Positions 1 through 10,600 of a stretch of DNA of 64,000 nt are shown here, one piece after another. Source of the DNA: Plecoglossus altivelis (lineage: Eukaryota > Chordata > Actinopteri > Osmeriformes > Plecoglossidae); the NCBI GenBank assembly GCA_036571765.1, contig BROE01000016.1, forward strand, positions 18,146,992 through 18,210,991, in the 5' to 3' direction. The notes beneath the pieces are model-generated. The model made no database searches. It had not been told where the DNA came from and saw only the letters and a program-made list of their open reading frames with translations. Both the position numbers and the translations under genes were made by a program. The stretch's first letter is position 1; each line of letters starts with the position of its first letter.

Positions 1-2540
1 GAACGGAGAGTCGTTGAAGAGTGGTGGGTGGGGTGTTAAGGTGTGGAGTGGTGGTGTGTAAGGATCCGAGGGAGGTGGTGTATAAGGTGGCCCACAGCGC
101 CCAATGCTCATCCTTATAGACAGAGGTCTGCGATGCTACAGACAAACGGCTGACTCACAGCCAAGCCCCAAACTCAGCTCAGGGGGAAAAAAAGAAGAAA
201 AAAATCCTTCACCTCATGACTTCTATAAACATAAAAAGCTCCAATTATGAGTGTGATAATGTAGGTCAAGTGGCAGCTTCCTCTCTAGAGCACGGAGGAG
301 CTTCACAAGGCTGCCTGAACGCAGGCCCCTGAACGCTGGCCCTGAACCCAGGCCCCTGAACCCAGGCCCCTGAACCCGGGCCCTGAACCCAGGCCCCTGA
401 ACCCAGGCCCCTGAACCCAGGCTCTGAAGCCAGGCCCCGAAGCCAGGCCCCTGAACCCAGGCCCTGAACCCAGGCCCCTGAACCAAGGCCCTGAACCCAG
501 GCCCCTGAACCCAGGCCCCTGAACCCAGGCCCCTGAACGCAGGCCCTGAACCCAGGCTCTGAAGCCAGGCCCCGAAGCCAGGCCCCTGAACCCTGAACCC
601 TGAACGCAGGCCATGAACGCAGGCCCCTGAACTCAGGCCCCTGAACCCTGGCCCCTGAACCCTGGCCCCTGAACCCAGGCCCCGAAGGCTGGCTCTGAAC
701 CCAGGCACCTGAACGCTGGCTCTGAACCCAGGCCCCTGAACGCAGGCCCCTGAACGCAGGCCCCTGAACGCAGGCCCTGAACGCTGGCCCTAAACGCTGG
801 CCCTGAACGCAGGCCCCTGAACGCAGGCCCCGAAGCCAGGCCCTGAACGCAGGCCCTGAACGGAGGCCCTGAAAACAGGCCCTGAACCCTGGCCCCTGAA
901 CTCAGGCTCCGAAGGCTGGCCCCTGAACCGAGGCCCTGAACACAGGCTCTGAACGCAGGCCCCATAAGAAACATCCCTCAGCTTGATAAGAAACAAACAT
1001 TTCCATCAGCCTGTCATTCCTCTCAGTATCACTGACAGAAGAGGAAGTTACAACAATGAAATCAAATAACTATTTGGACAACATTTTTTATCTGTCCCGT
1101 TTGTCACAATAGCATTGTTGTGGGTTCCTTTGAGCCACTGTGCTGGTCTGAGGTGCGTGTGCGTGTCACGCAACGTTGACAGTCTGGTCCTCCTCTGAGG
1201 ACAGTTTTATCACAACCTCCCCCTGCTACGGAGACTGGAGAAGAGCAACAGCATCAGCATCTGACCTGGTGTCTGTCTGCTGCAACTCAGCACACGCACA
1301 GCTACGCTCTCTCCCTCCGTGGAATCTGTGCTTTCTGGTAAACACTTCATTTCGTGTAAACAACACGATGACCACAAAGAACCAGACGAGAGTAGGAAGA
1401 GGGACAGCTGGATGAGATCTTCACAAGGAGCAGTTTGAGAAAACATACAAAGATGACCTCTGTAGAGATGGGATGAGAAAGTCAAATACAGAAATGGATT
1501 ATCTTTTTTTTTTCTTCTTTTTTATACGCATCATGTGAATGAGCAAACATATTCATATGCAAGACGTTAAGATGCTCTGAGAAGGAAGCTGAACACATAT
1601 AGCGTTGTTGATTTATATTTAGAATTCGTCTTGATTGACTCTTAATTCAAATCCGGTAGAATCCTGAACTGAGTGTTCCAGATACCCTGAGGTTAACAGG
1701 TCAAAGTCACGGTGATGAGCATCACACCAGTCTGGCTGAACAGACTTAAAGTCGAGTCAAGTCAGACTGGGATAAATACCCAACTAAGAGTTTAGAATCC
1801 CGTAACTGGATGTTACTTCAACGACATCAAATATCAGTCTTAAAACGACTTAATTTGAACGTTGTTCAAAGCAGTTGCTCTGCACGATCAGATCAAAGCT
1901 AATCGAAATGTTTCACCGGTCAAAGTTGAAACTCATGCAGTTGGTCAAAGAGCTACTGCAATGTGTGATGGTGTTTTAGGTCCCTCAAAGGTTGAGAGAC
2001 AAGCTCCAACTCCAGAGGTCGTGGGGTCACCGTGGTCAGATGTGTCAAACGAGAGCCTCTCTGGTCTCACGTCGTCTAAACCGGGGGGGGGGGGGGAGGG
2101 GACAGGCTTACGAGAAAGAGGCTTACTGACAGACTTGGGGCTCTGGGACAAGTTTGGAGGGTGTAATAAAAGCAGGGTGTGAACAAGGTGGCATACCATA
2201 AGTCTATTATAGGATGACAGGGGCTGTTACATTTGCCTTCGTCCACCACATATGTTGTGGGGGAAACAGATTTAGTGACTCAAAAGGATTGACTTTCAGT
2301 TCGGATTCCTGGGAGGAAGTGGAAAGGTTGAGGCCTGTGTAGGCCTTAGATAAGGTGTGTGTGGGAAAGGCTGATCCAAAGCCACTCCGTTGGGTGCAAT
2401 GTTTCCAAACATGTAGTTGGAAATAGAAAAGCCTTAAATAATTGCTAGTTGATTTATTTGGAACTGGATTTTGTGGGTAGCAACACAAAGACAGTTTCAT
2501 TTCAATAATCACATTTTGACAATTTTTTTTTGCTACTTAC
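1..2540 (-). other. egln1: EGLN1 intron 1, 5' part (truncated by window edge)
   Basis: This is non-coding sequence downstream, in the minus-strand sense, of the EGLN1 exon 1 donor at 2535-2540. I searched the minus strand for the next expected exon, which carries the catalytic His-x-Asp and the double-stranded beta-helix, and saw nothing like it, so the intron runs off the left edge. It contains the GC-rich minisatellite at 301-966 and a run of about 13 G near 2083-2095. The remaining stretches (1-300 and 970-2500) show no feature I can support; short open frames there have no recognisable protein. Confidence 0.75.
301..966. repeat. GC-rich minisatellite, about 13-14 bp unit
   Basis: The unit is close to CCAGGCCCCTGAAC with variants (GCAGG, GCTGG, CCCTGG, CCGAAG). 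About 48 degenerate copies lie end to end inside EGLN1 intron 1. Both long minus-strand open frames here are only low-complexity Gly/Ser/Phe repeats produced by the array and are not genes. Confidence 0.93.
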
Positions 2541-3257
2541 TTTTGTCCTTCCATTTATTGTGTAGTTTCCCAGTTTGCCATTACAATGTCTGACAAGGTC
2601 GTCCATTCGACTCATTAGAAACCGTATCTTCTCACATCCAGGCTCCCTTCCCTCTATCCATGCTATTTTGTCCCCTCTGATGTCTTTAGTGGAATCGCTC
2701 TTTTGACTGACCAACTGTCCGTCAGTGAATTTGCCCGTTTTGTGCAAAGCTTTCACGTCCTCTAAAATACCCAATCCTATGTCTCCTCCAAGAAAGTTGT
2801 CAACTACACATATGCCATGCTTGGTCATACAAGGAACAATATATTCCATGGCGAGTTTTTGAGGCGAAGATCGAGTTTGTCCATTTGATTTAGAACCATC
2901 TTGTTTGTTGTCAGAACTATCTTGTCCCTCAGCGTTGGTGATGAAACCTTTCATTCTCTCTCCAACAGGAGACGCGGTCTCCTCCGATTCAGTGCGGTGT
3001 TCTAGTTGGGGTTGTCCGGGTCTTTCTTTAACGTCTCCCACTGACGACGGTTCAGGTTCGGGATTCTGTTTAGAGACCTGGGGTTTGTCGGGCTCTTTGC
3101 AAATAAGCTTGTGCTTTTTCCAGTGCTGTTTCTGATGCTCTTTACTGCAATAGAAGGAATTCCGGCACCGGCCACACTTTAAAAGATTCTCCATTTTCCC
3201 ACAAAGTTCACAATACTGTCTGTCTCGGTCCAAATCTACTGTACTTTCCTTCTCCAT
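2541..3257 (-). CDS. egln1: EGLN1 (PHD2, HIF prolyl hydroxylase) exon 1, partial gene
   Basis: This exon encodes the first 239 residues of an EGLN1/PHD2-type HIF-alpha prolyl hydroxylase, an Fe(II)/2-oxoglutarate dioxygenase that marks HIF for VHL-dependent degradation. The ATG at 3257-3255 has a strong context (A at -3, G at +4); the open frame upstream to 3296 begins only with a Leu codon. Residues 16-53 form a MYND zinc finger with C16, C19, C28, C31, C37, H41, H49 and C53, the same ligand spacing as human EGLN1. A low-complexity Pro/Glu/Ser/Lys linker follows, and from about residue 150 the start of the hydroxylase domain (EYIVPCMTKHGICVVD, GKFTDGQLVSQKSD, DIRGDKIAWIEGREPGCE). The exon ends after NGRTK in phase 0, just before a GTAAGT donor, matching the human exon 1 boundary. 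The human exon codes about 297 residues, so the linker is shorter here. The iron- and oxoglutarate-binding residues lie in exons outside the window. Teleosts can carry two paralogs (egln1a, egln1b); I cannot tell which this is. Confidence 0.95.
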
Positions 3258-3411
3258 GTTTGCGGTGAAATGTGAGTACGGCCTCTTTAAATCCAATCCT
3301 TTACACGCGCCCCGCTACTGATAAGTTTGGAAGGGATCCACTGCCTGCCACGCCACACCGAATGAAACGGAAAATCAGCTCTCCACGATTTAAAACCTAA
3401 CAATTTCATCA

Positions 3412-3417
3412 CACGTG
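3412..3417. promoter_or_regulatory. Candidate E-box / hypoxia response element
   Basis: CACGTG lies 155 bp upstream of the EGLN1 ATG and contains the HIF core ACGTG on both strands. A CACAC-type ancillary motif is nearby (about 3445-3450). EGLN1 is a known HIF target in mammals through a promoter HRE. That this site plays the role here is inference; a palindromic CACGTG also fits USF/MYC factors. Confidence 0.3.
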
Positions 3418-4264
3418 TTCCGTTTTTACCTCATATGCTGCGGTACACACAAATATATGGTTTCGAGAACCGCATCTCAACGAGGTCGTGGTCCGTCAGG
3501 ACATTGTTGGGCTATGCTTAGATTCGCTAGTGTCGCATGGCGCCTTCTCTGTACGTCCGTGAGCTCTCGCTCCTCTGTGATGTGTTCGCTGACTCCGCCC
3601 ACAAACGACTACATTCTTGGCTCACGCCACTGTACTTCACGGAACAGTACAGATGAACTTGTTTCAAACTGGTGTTAAAATATATATTAAACTACAATAA
3701 TGTCAATTCCCGCCACAATATATATTAAAATGTTCCCCATGAAGAATACGAATATAAATATGAACATACACCGCGCAACCCTTCAATGACAGTTACTGTA
3801 TTTGAAAAATCATGAATGTACGCTCAGTGTATGCATTTTACTGTCTCCGACTAATGTGTCGGAAGCTCGAGGAGAATTTGTGCGAGCGGCTGCAGATATA
3901 AAAAGAATCTGTACCGCAGAGCGCGTGGAGGCTGGCACCCGACGAGTTGCACGTACACAGTTGGCATGAATCCCCCGAGAAAGAGATCCTGTAGAGGCGA
4001 GGAAATCTGATCTGTGTAATCAGGAGGTTTCAAAGGCTGTCACTGCAAGTTTCATTCAGAGTCATTAATCAAAATGTTTGTTTTGACTGTGTAGGTGATA
4101 TTTTAATACGGTTAGTACTCAGATGTACCCAGGATTGTGTGAATTTGACGCCAGACTAAACAGTTAAAAGAACAGTGAAAATGCAATTTACACCACATAT
4201 TTAAGTCTGCATAATCCCCCCCCCCAAAAAAGTAAAAGCAGCGTCGTTCTGTTACGGTGTCTAC

Positions 4265-4284
4265 ACTACATTTCCCAGCATGCA
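4265..4284 (+). promoter_or_regulatory. ZNF143/THAP11 (Staf, SBS) promoter motif
   Basis: ACTACATTTCCCAGCATGCA matches the known SBS consensus ACTACAATTCCCAGMATGCA at nearly every position. It sits 361 bp upstream of the TSNAX ATG. Such sites are typical of housekeeping and bidirectional vertebrate promoters. Confidence 0.65.
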
Positions 4285-4644
4285 TCTTTTCCTATAACGC
4301 AAGAAGACAGCGCAAAGCCCTACAACACGAGGTCCGTAGACTTGCCAGTGATTCAAGTGCAAAATAAAATGCCCCTTGTCGTTTTGTAGTGCGCCTTAAA
4401 ACTCAACGAAACGTTATCTTACCGGATTGAATTTCTTAGATATATTTTCATAATTCTGTATTGTAGAGTGAATCACTAATGTATCCCAAATGAACCATTT
4501 TTCTAAGGCGATTGAAACGGGACATGCAGTTGAGTCTTGTTCAAATACTCGTTTTTTTCACTTTTAACCTGGCTGTAGTTGTACAGTGTGTATCGATATT
4601 AACCTAACTTTCAAAACACAGTTACCAAACACAGCTGTTCCGGT

Positions 4645-4660
4645 ATGAATAAGCGAGAAG
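4645..4660 (+). CDS. tsnax: TSNAX coding exon 1
   Basis: It encodes MNKRE plus one base (phase 1) and ends at a GTAATT donor. The ATG has G at -3. Human TSNAX also starts with a tiny first coding exon (MSNKEG). Confidence 0.85.
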
Positions 4661-7600
4661 GTAATTGCAAGTGTGCACCATGAGGCTTGTCTCATTTTGA
4701 TGTGGTCATTTAGCTACCTAGCGTTAGCTAACTAGCTATGTTTATTAGCTTGCTGGCTAACTTGCTAATAAAGTTGACTTATTTTAGGTGAAGCGTGTCC
4801 CCGCAGAAGAAAAAATGATGGCACGACGTTTAAATCGGAGGACAGCGACGTAGCCTCCCCCGTGCTATCTGCCTTCAAAGGTATATCAATCTGTCTAATA
4901 CACACGACCGTTTCTGGCAAATTAATTGTATTTTAAAATATTGTCATTGCAGAAACACAACTATTAGTCCCAGTAAACAAATACTGTGAAATAATTGGCC
5001 GTTAATTGGAGACGTAATCTTGGTGTCTGAAGTTTTCCAACAGGAACTTGACGTCAAACATGATAAACACGAGCGGCTGGTGAAACTCAGTCGAGACATC
5101 ACCATAGAGAGTAAGAGAAGCATATTCCTGCTGCATAGAGTGACCAGGTAACACTTTATACTTACATTTTATTAATTTAACATGGAACATGGGCGTGCAA
5201 AGCTGTGTCAGGCTACTTCAAAGTGTTTGACGGTCCTGCAGTGTACCGAACGTGGAGGACATCTTAGCGGAAGCGGACACCAAGCTGGACGCCGTGAGGG
5301 AGAAGATCAGTCAGGTAGCTGAAGAACTGAGAGGAGAAGACTTGTATCAGTTTCACAGAGCTTTCACACCAGGTGAGCTGTCACACCAGGTGAGCTGTCA
5401 TCCAAGTTAGTCAAGTTCAAGTTGAGCTTTGTTGTCATTCCGCTACATGCGGGGGCATACAGTGGAACGAAATGTCGTGCCTCACAGAGCCACGGTGCTA
5501 CATAAGTATAGGCATACAACAATCAAGTAAAAATATATAACAATTTTTCCTATACATAAACTAAAAATACAAACTATATGAATACTTTCCGATGAATACT
5601 GGTCATGTGCAAAGAATGCTGTACATGTGCAAAGAGTACTGTACACGTGCAAAGAATATGAGCATGTAATTACTGAGTCTTTTAGTGCAATTTAGAGCAA
5701 TTTGTTTATCCATTTTCCCTCTCTCCATTCATCCCTTTTAAACCAGTGGTTCTTTACCTGGGTTCGATCAAACCCCAGGGGTTCGGTGAGTCAGTCTCAG
5801 GGGTTCGGTGGAGGTCAAGACACACACCTAACTCATATGATTATATGACTTTGAAAAAATCATATTTCAGTTTTCCAATTAAGGGTTCGGCGAACGCGCA
5901 TATGAAACAGGTGGGGTTCAGTACCTCCAACACGGTTAAGAACCACTGCTCTAAAGAAAATATCGTAATCATCTCAACATGGATGTTAACAGTTGATTTG
6001 ACATTTTATTTTTGACTCAAGGTCAGGTGGTTTGAGTGACTGATTGAAAGCGAGGCTGTAATGGTTCACACATGTTCAGTTTCAGTCCGCCTAACTGCCA
6101 AAGGCCTTCTGATGAGAAAGTCTGTTTTTCCATTTCTTAAAGAAACATGTAACATGTAGACAAAAGGTCTGTGTATTTCTGTGGAAATCTCTGCTGGGAG
6201 ATGGTTTTATCTAGAAACTGGGGAAGTCCTTTTTAGATAGCTTGTGAGCACTCAGAGATTGTTGCTCTATTCCTCTGCAACGTGACCCATAGCTGTTCCC
6301 ACCAATTACATGTTTATTTATACATTTATCTTAACTTCGTTATTAGATTATCAGTATATGGCCAATCTCGCCCCAACAAATGACTAACCTGGCTGGACTG
6401 GAAGTCTCCAGTCACGTTTAATGGGTTTGTTTTTCAAACAAGTACCATTAAAGTGTTGTGAGCTGAATTTGAAAGTAATTGCTCCTGATAAGAGGCCACT
6501 GCTGAGCAGTGATAAGCTTAAGATCCTAAGCCGCTCTGGGGCTGCAGGCTTCTTTAATGTCTGAGGACTGGACGCACGGTCTTCAAGACACGTAGCTCCC
6601 AGGATGCATCAGGAGAAGGAGTGTTAGATTTCCCAGGATGCAACAGGAGAAGGAGTGTTAGATTTCCCAGAATGCATCAGGAGAAGGAGCATTAGATTTC
6701 CCAGGATGCATCAGGAGAAGGAGTATTAGATTTCCCAGGATGCATCAGGAGAAGGAGCATTAGATTTCCCAGGATGCAGTAGGAGAGGAGTATTAGATTT
6801 CCCAGGATGCAGCAGGTGGAGTATTAGATTTCCCAGGATGCAACAGGTGGAGTATTAGATTTCCCAGGATGCATCAGGAGAGGAGCATTAGATTTCCCAG
6901 GATGCAGCAGGAGAAGGAGCATTAGATTTCCCAGGATGCATCAGGAGAAGGAGTATTAGATTTCCCAGGATGCAACAGAAGGAGCATTAGATTTCCCAGA
7001 ATGCATCAGGAGAAGGAGTATTAGATTTCCCAGGATGCAGCAGGAGAGGAGCATTAGATTTCCCAGGATGCATCAGGAGAAGGAGTATTAGATTTCCCAG
7101 GATGCATCAGGAGAAGGAGTATTAGATTTCCCAGGATGCAACAGGTGGAGTATTAGATTTCCCAGGATACAACAGGAGGAGTATTAGATTTCCCAGGATG
7201 CAGTAGGAGAGGAGTATTAGATTTCCCAGGATGCAGCAGGAGAGGAGAATTAGATTTCCCAGGATGCAGCAGGAGAGGTGCATGGGAGTTGTCAGGATTG
7301 ATCAGCCTTGTAGTCTCTTGGGAGTAACTCTACCATGTGGTGGCTATCGAATGAATTGATTGCTTAGTATGCACTCTGATTGGATCAGAGACGACTCTGT
7401 CTTTAAAGCTGTAGTGATGTGTCGTTGGCTTGGAACTGATTACCAAACAGATTAGCATCCTACACCGTGATCAATGCTGATAGCTGCAGTAGATGACTAG
7501 ACTTTTGTGGCACCACAACATCCAGATGAGAATTGTTTCACTCGTGATGGCTCCGAGCTGGGACTAGCAGGTCTGATGCTCAGTCTGTTTGTCAGACCAC

Positions 7601-10600
7601 AAAAAATTGTTAACATATGTGGCTGCAGCTATTTTGAATTTGCTCTTGTTTCAAAATGGTCTGGTGTTTTCTCCTGGCTTGATTGTACACTGTGGGAATC
7701 CTCATAAACTGTAGCTTGCTAAAATGAAGTGATCTTGGCAGTGGACTCAGGAACTTGAGTTAACTTTTCCTGCCAGCTTCAAAGCAGGCAACCTTTTCAT
7801 GGAACTTCCGTTGTGGTTAAGACAGACGTTCACAGTGTCATAATTGTCCATCAAAGCAGAACACGTCATCGTCTCAGCAGAGGAGCTGTTGCATGTCAAC
7901 AAGCTTCAGGTTTCCTAAAGGCATATTTGTTCTGGAAAAGGTGTTTTGTTTCTTAAGACTGTTGATGAGTAGAACAGTCTTGTGGAGGGAGTCTCCTGGT
8001 ATTTCATGGGTGATGTCATCACATTTCCTGTTTTGCAGATAGAAAAGAATACAGCTGTGAAAGTCTGTTGCTACGACCAATCATGATGGGTTATTAGTTG
8101 TTGAAGTGGTGCGATTAGACAGAACAAGAGACTATCCTGAGTATGGTGAAAGTTCAATTGTAACTTTAAGACAACAGAGGTTTAAAAGCAGTGAACCGTA
8201 GCTTCAACCAGACACTGGTTCTGTGGTCAGTCACAAGGAGATAGGGGTCCTTTGATGTCAAATTGCCGCTCCAAAAGTAAACGTTGGACACAATGTCTTC
8301 CGTCCTGTGATTATTGAATTGTTGTTTACATGAGTAGTGGAAAGGAATAGGGGGTCATCCACAATGCCTGCACAGATCCGCAATCCCTCTAGTTAGCGTT
8401 AAACCCTTCCCTCTAACTAGCGTTAAACTTTTCCTCCTAGCTAGTGTTAAACCTTTCCTCTGACTAGCGTTAAACCCTTCCTCCAGCTAGCGTTAAACTT
8501 TTCCTCCAGCTAGCGTTAAACCCTTCCTTCTAACTATCTTAAATCCTTCCCTCTAACTAGCGTTAAACTTTTCCCTCTAACTAGCGTTAAACTTTTCCCT
8601 CTAGCTAGCGTTAAACTTTTCCCTCTAACTATTTTAATCCCTTCCCTCTAACTAGCGTTAAACTTTTCCCTCTAACTAGCGTTAAACCCTTCCTTCTAAC
8701 TATCTTAAACCCTTCCCTCTAACTAGCGTTAAACTTTTCCCTCTAACTAGCGTTAAACTTTTCCCTCTAGCTAGCGTTAAACTATTTCCTTCTAGCTAGC
8801 GTTAAACTATTTCCTTCTAGCTAGCGTTAAATCCTTCTGTCCAGCTAGCGTTAAACCCTTCCCTCCAGCTAGCGTTAAACCCTTGTGTCTAGCTATCATT
8901 AAACTCTTCCCTCTAACTAGCGTTAAACTATTTCCTTCTAGCTAGCGTTAAACCCTTCCCTCTAGCTAGCGTTAAACCCTTCCCTCTAGCTAGCGTTAAA
9001 CCCTTCCCTCTAGCTAGCGTTAAACCCTTTAACTATCTTAAACCCTTCTGTTCAGCTAGCGTTAAACCCTTCTGTTCAGCTAGCGTTAAACCCTTCTGTT
9101 CCTGTTCAAATCAAGGGGAAACGGTTTCGTTTTCAGTGATAGTGAGTCGTTGTTTCCTGTCCGTCTTCTCAGGGATCCAGGAGTACGTGGAGGCGGTGTC
9201 CTTCCAACATTTCATCCGCCATCGCTCCCTGATCAGCCTGGAAGAGGTCAACGCTCGTCTGGTGTTCATCAAAGAGGGCAAGGTACAGTCCTCACCTATG
9301 AAGGAAACGCTTTTTGTCTATATTTTTTTCTTATTAGTTAGACTGATGTGTGTGTTGCAAAAAAATTTAATCTGAATTTTTTCAATGTATAAAAAATACA
9401 AATGTGATCTAAATATTATATATGTTTAGAAATTCAGGTTGCTCAAATTCGAACTGTAAAACTCAGATCTCAAAAATTCAGCAAAAAACAAACAAACGAC
9501 AGATTTCAGGGTGGTAAAATTATGATCCCAAACATTCAAGACAGAAAAACTTGTCAAAATAATTCTGATCAACATCTTACTTCAAAAAGGTTGGTTGCAC
9601 ACCTCAGTACACCTGCTGATATGAGGGCAATACCTTGGTATCCTGGATGTTGCAATCTGAATTTTATCCACTCAAATTCTTTCGTCTCAAATTTTTCAAA
9701 TTGGAATTTTACCATTTGAATTTGTCAACCTTGATTTTTTGGTTTATGGTTTTTTCTGTACTTTTAAATGAATTACCGTCACAATTTCAGTTAAAAATGA
9801 ACACATGATATGGTGTTTAAATCTCAATCTTATGAATTGTCACATGATCACTGATTTCCTTGCACGTACTGAGAACTGATTCTCACAATGTGTCACCGAA
9901 CAGTTAAACAGGACTGCTGATAAGTTCACATTGTTCATTTGTGTGACACAAAATCAGGTGCACACCTTTCAAGGGGAGGCAAACCAAACATTTGTCTATT
10001 TTCTAAGTTCTAATGCATAGTTTACTGACTAGAGTTCAAACTTGTTCTCTTCACATTCTGCACATTCTCCCCCTGTCCTTGGGGTCAAAAAGGCCCCACC
10101 TTCAAACCTGAAATAAAGCAGGCTAATTCAATTTTTTGCCATGTATCCTGTCAGCCTCTAAAAGATTTAGATTTAGTTTGGTCTGAGTTCAATCAAGCAC
10201 ATACACAATGAGACGTGTGTGTCTGTCTGTGTGTGTGTGTGGTATGATGTGTGTCTGTGTGTGTCTGTGTGTGTGTGTCTGTCTGTGTGTGGTATGATGT
10301 GTGTGTGTGTGTGTGTGTGGTATGATGTGTGTGTGTGTGTGTGTGGTATGGTGTGTGTGTGTGTGTGTCTGTGTGTGTGTGTGTGTGGTATGATGTGTGT
10401 GTGTGTGTGGTATGATGTGTCTGTCTGTGTGTGTGTGGTATGATGTGTCTGTGTGTGTGTCTGTGTCTGTGTGTGTGTGTGTGTGTTAAACATAGTGGCG
10501 GGACATTCTGGCCCCTGAAGAGAACACAGGCGTTAAAAAAAAGAGGAGAAGACTGAGCTTGGAATCTTTCTTGTTGATTGTTTTGGTTGTTGTTTCTGGC

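Larger units (their letters stand above)
3258..4644. promoter_or_regulatory. Head-to-head EGLN1/TSNAX intergenic promoter region
   Basis: The 1.39 kb between the divergent EGLN1 and TSNAX start codons must hold both promoters and 5' UTRs. Visible elements are an E-box with an ACGTG core at 3412-3417, a TATA-like TATAAAAAG at 3897-3905 on the plus strand, and a near-consensus ZNF143/THAP11 (SBS) motif at 4265-4284. The 3480-3620 segment is relatively rich in CpG. No open frame here resembles a protein. Transcription start sites cannot be placed from sequence alone. Confidence 0.6.

Noticed and set aside
3258..3296. EGLN1 N-terminal extension to 3296
   Set aside because: The extension begins with a TTG (Leu) codon, not ATG; the ATG at 3257 has a strong Kozak context.
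3860..4040. Small RNA gene after the TATA-like box at 3897
   Set aside because: No snRNA, tRNA or 7SK-like sequence or terminator could be recognised downstream.
5756..5770. tRNA B-box-like GGGTTCGATC
   Set aside because: It lies inside the hAT-like MITE; no A box or cloverleaf can be formed around it.
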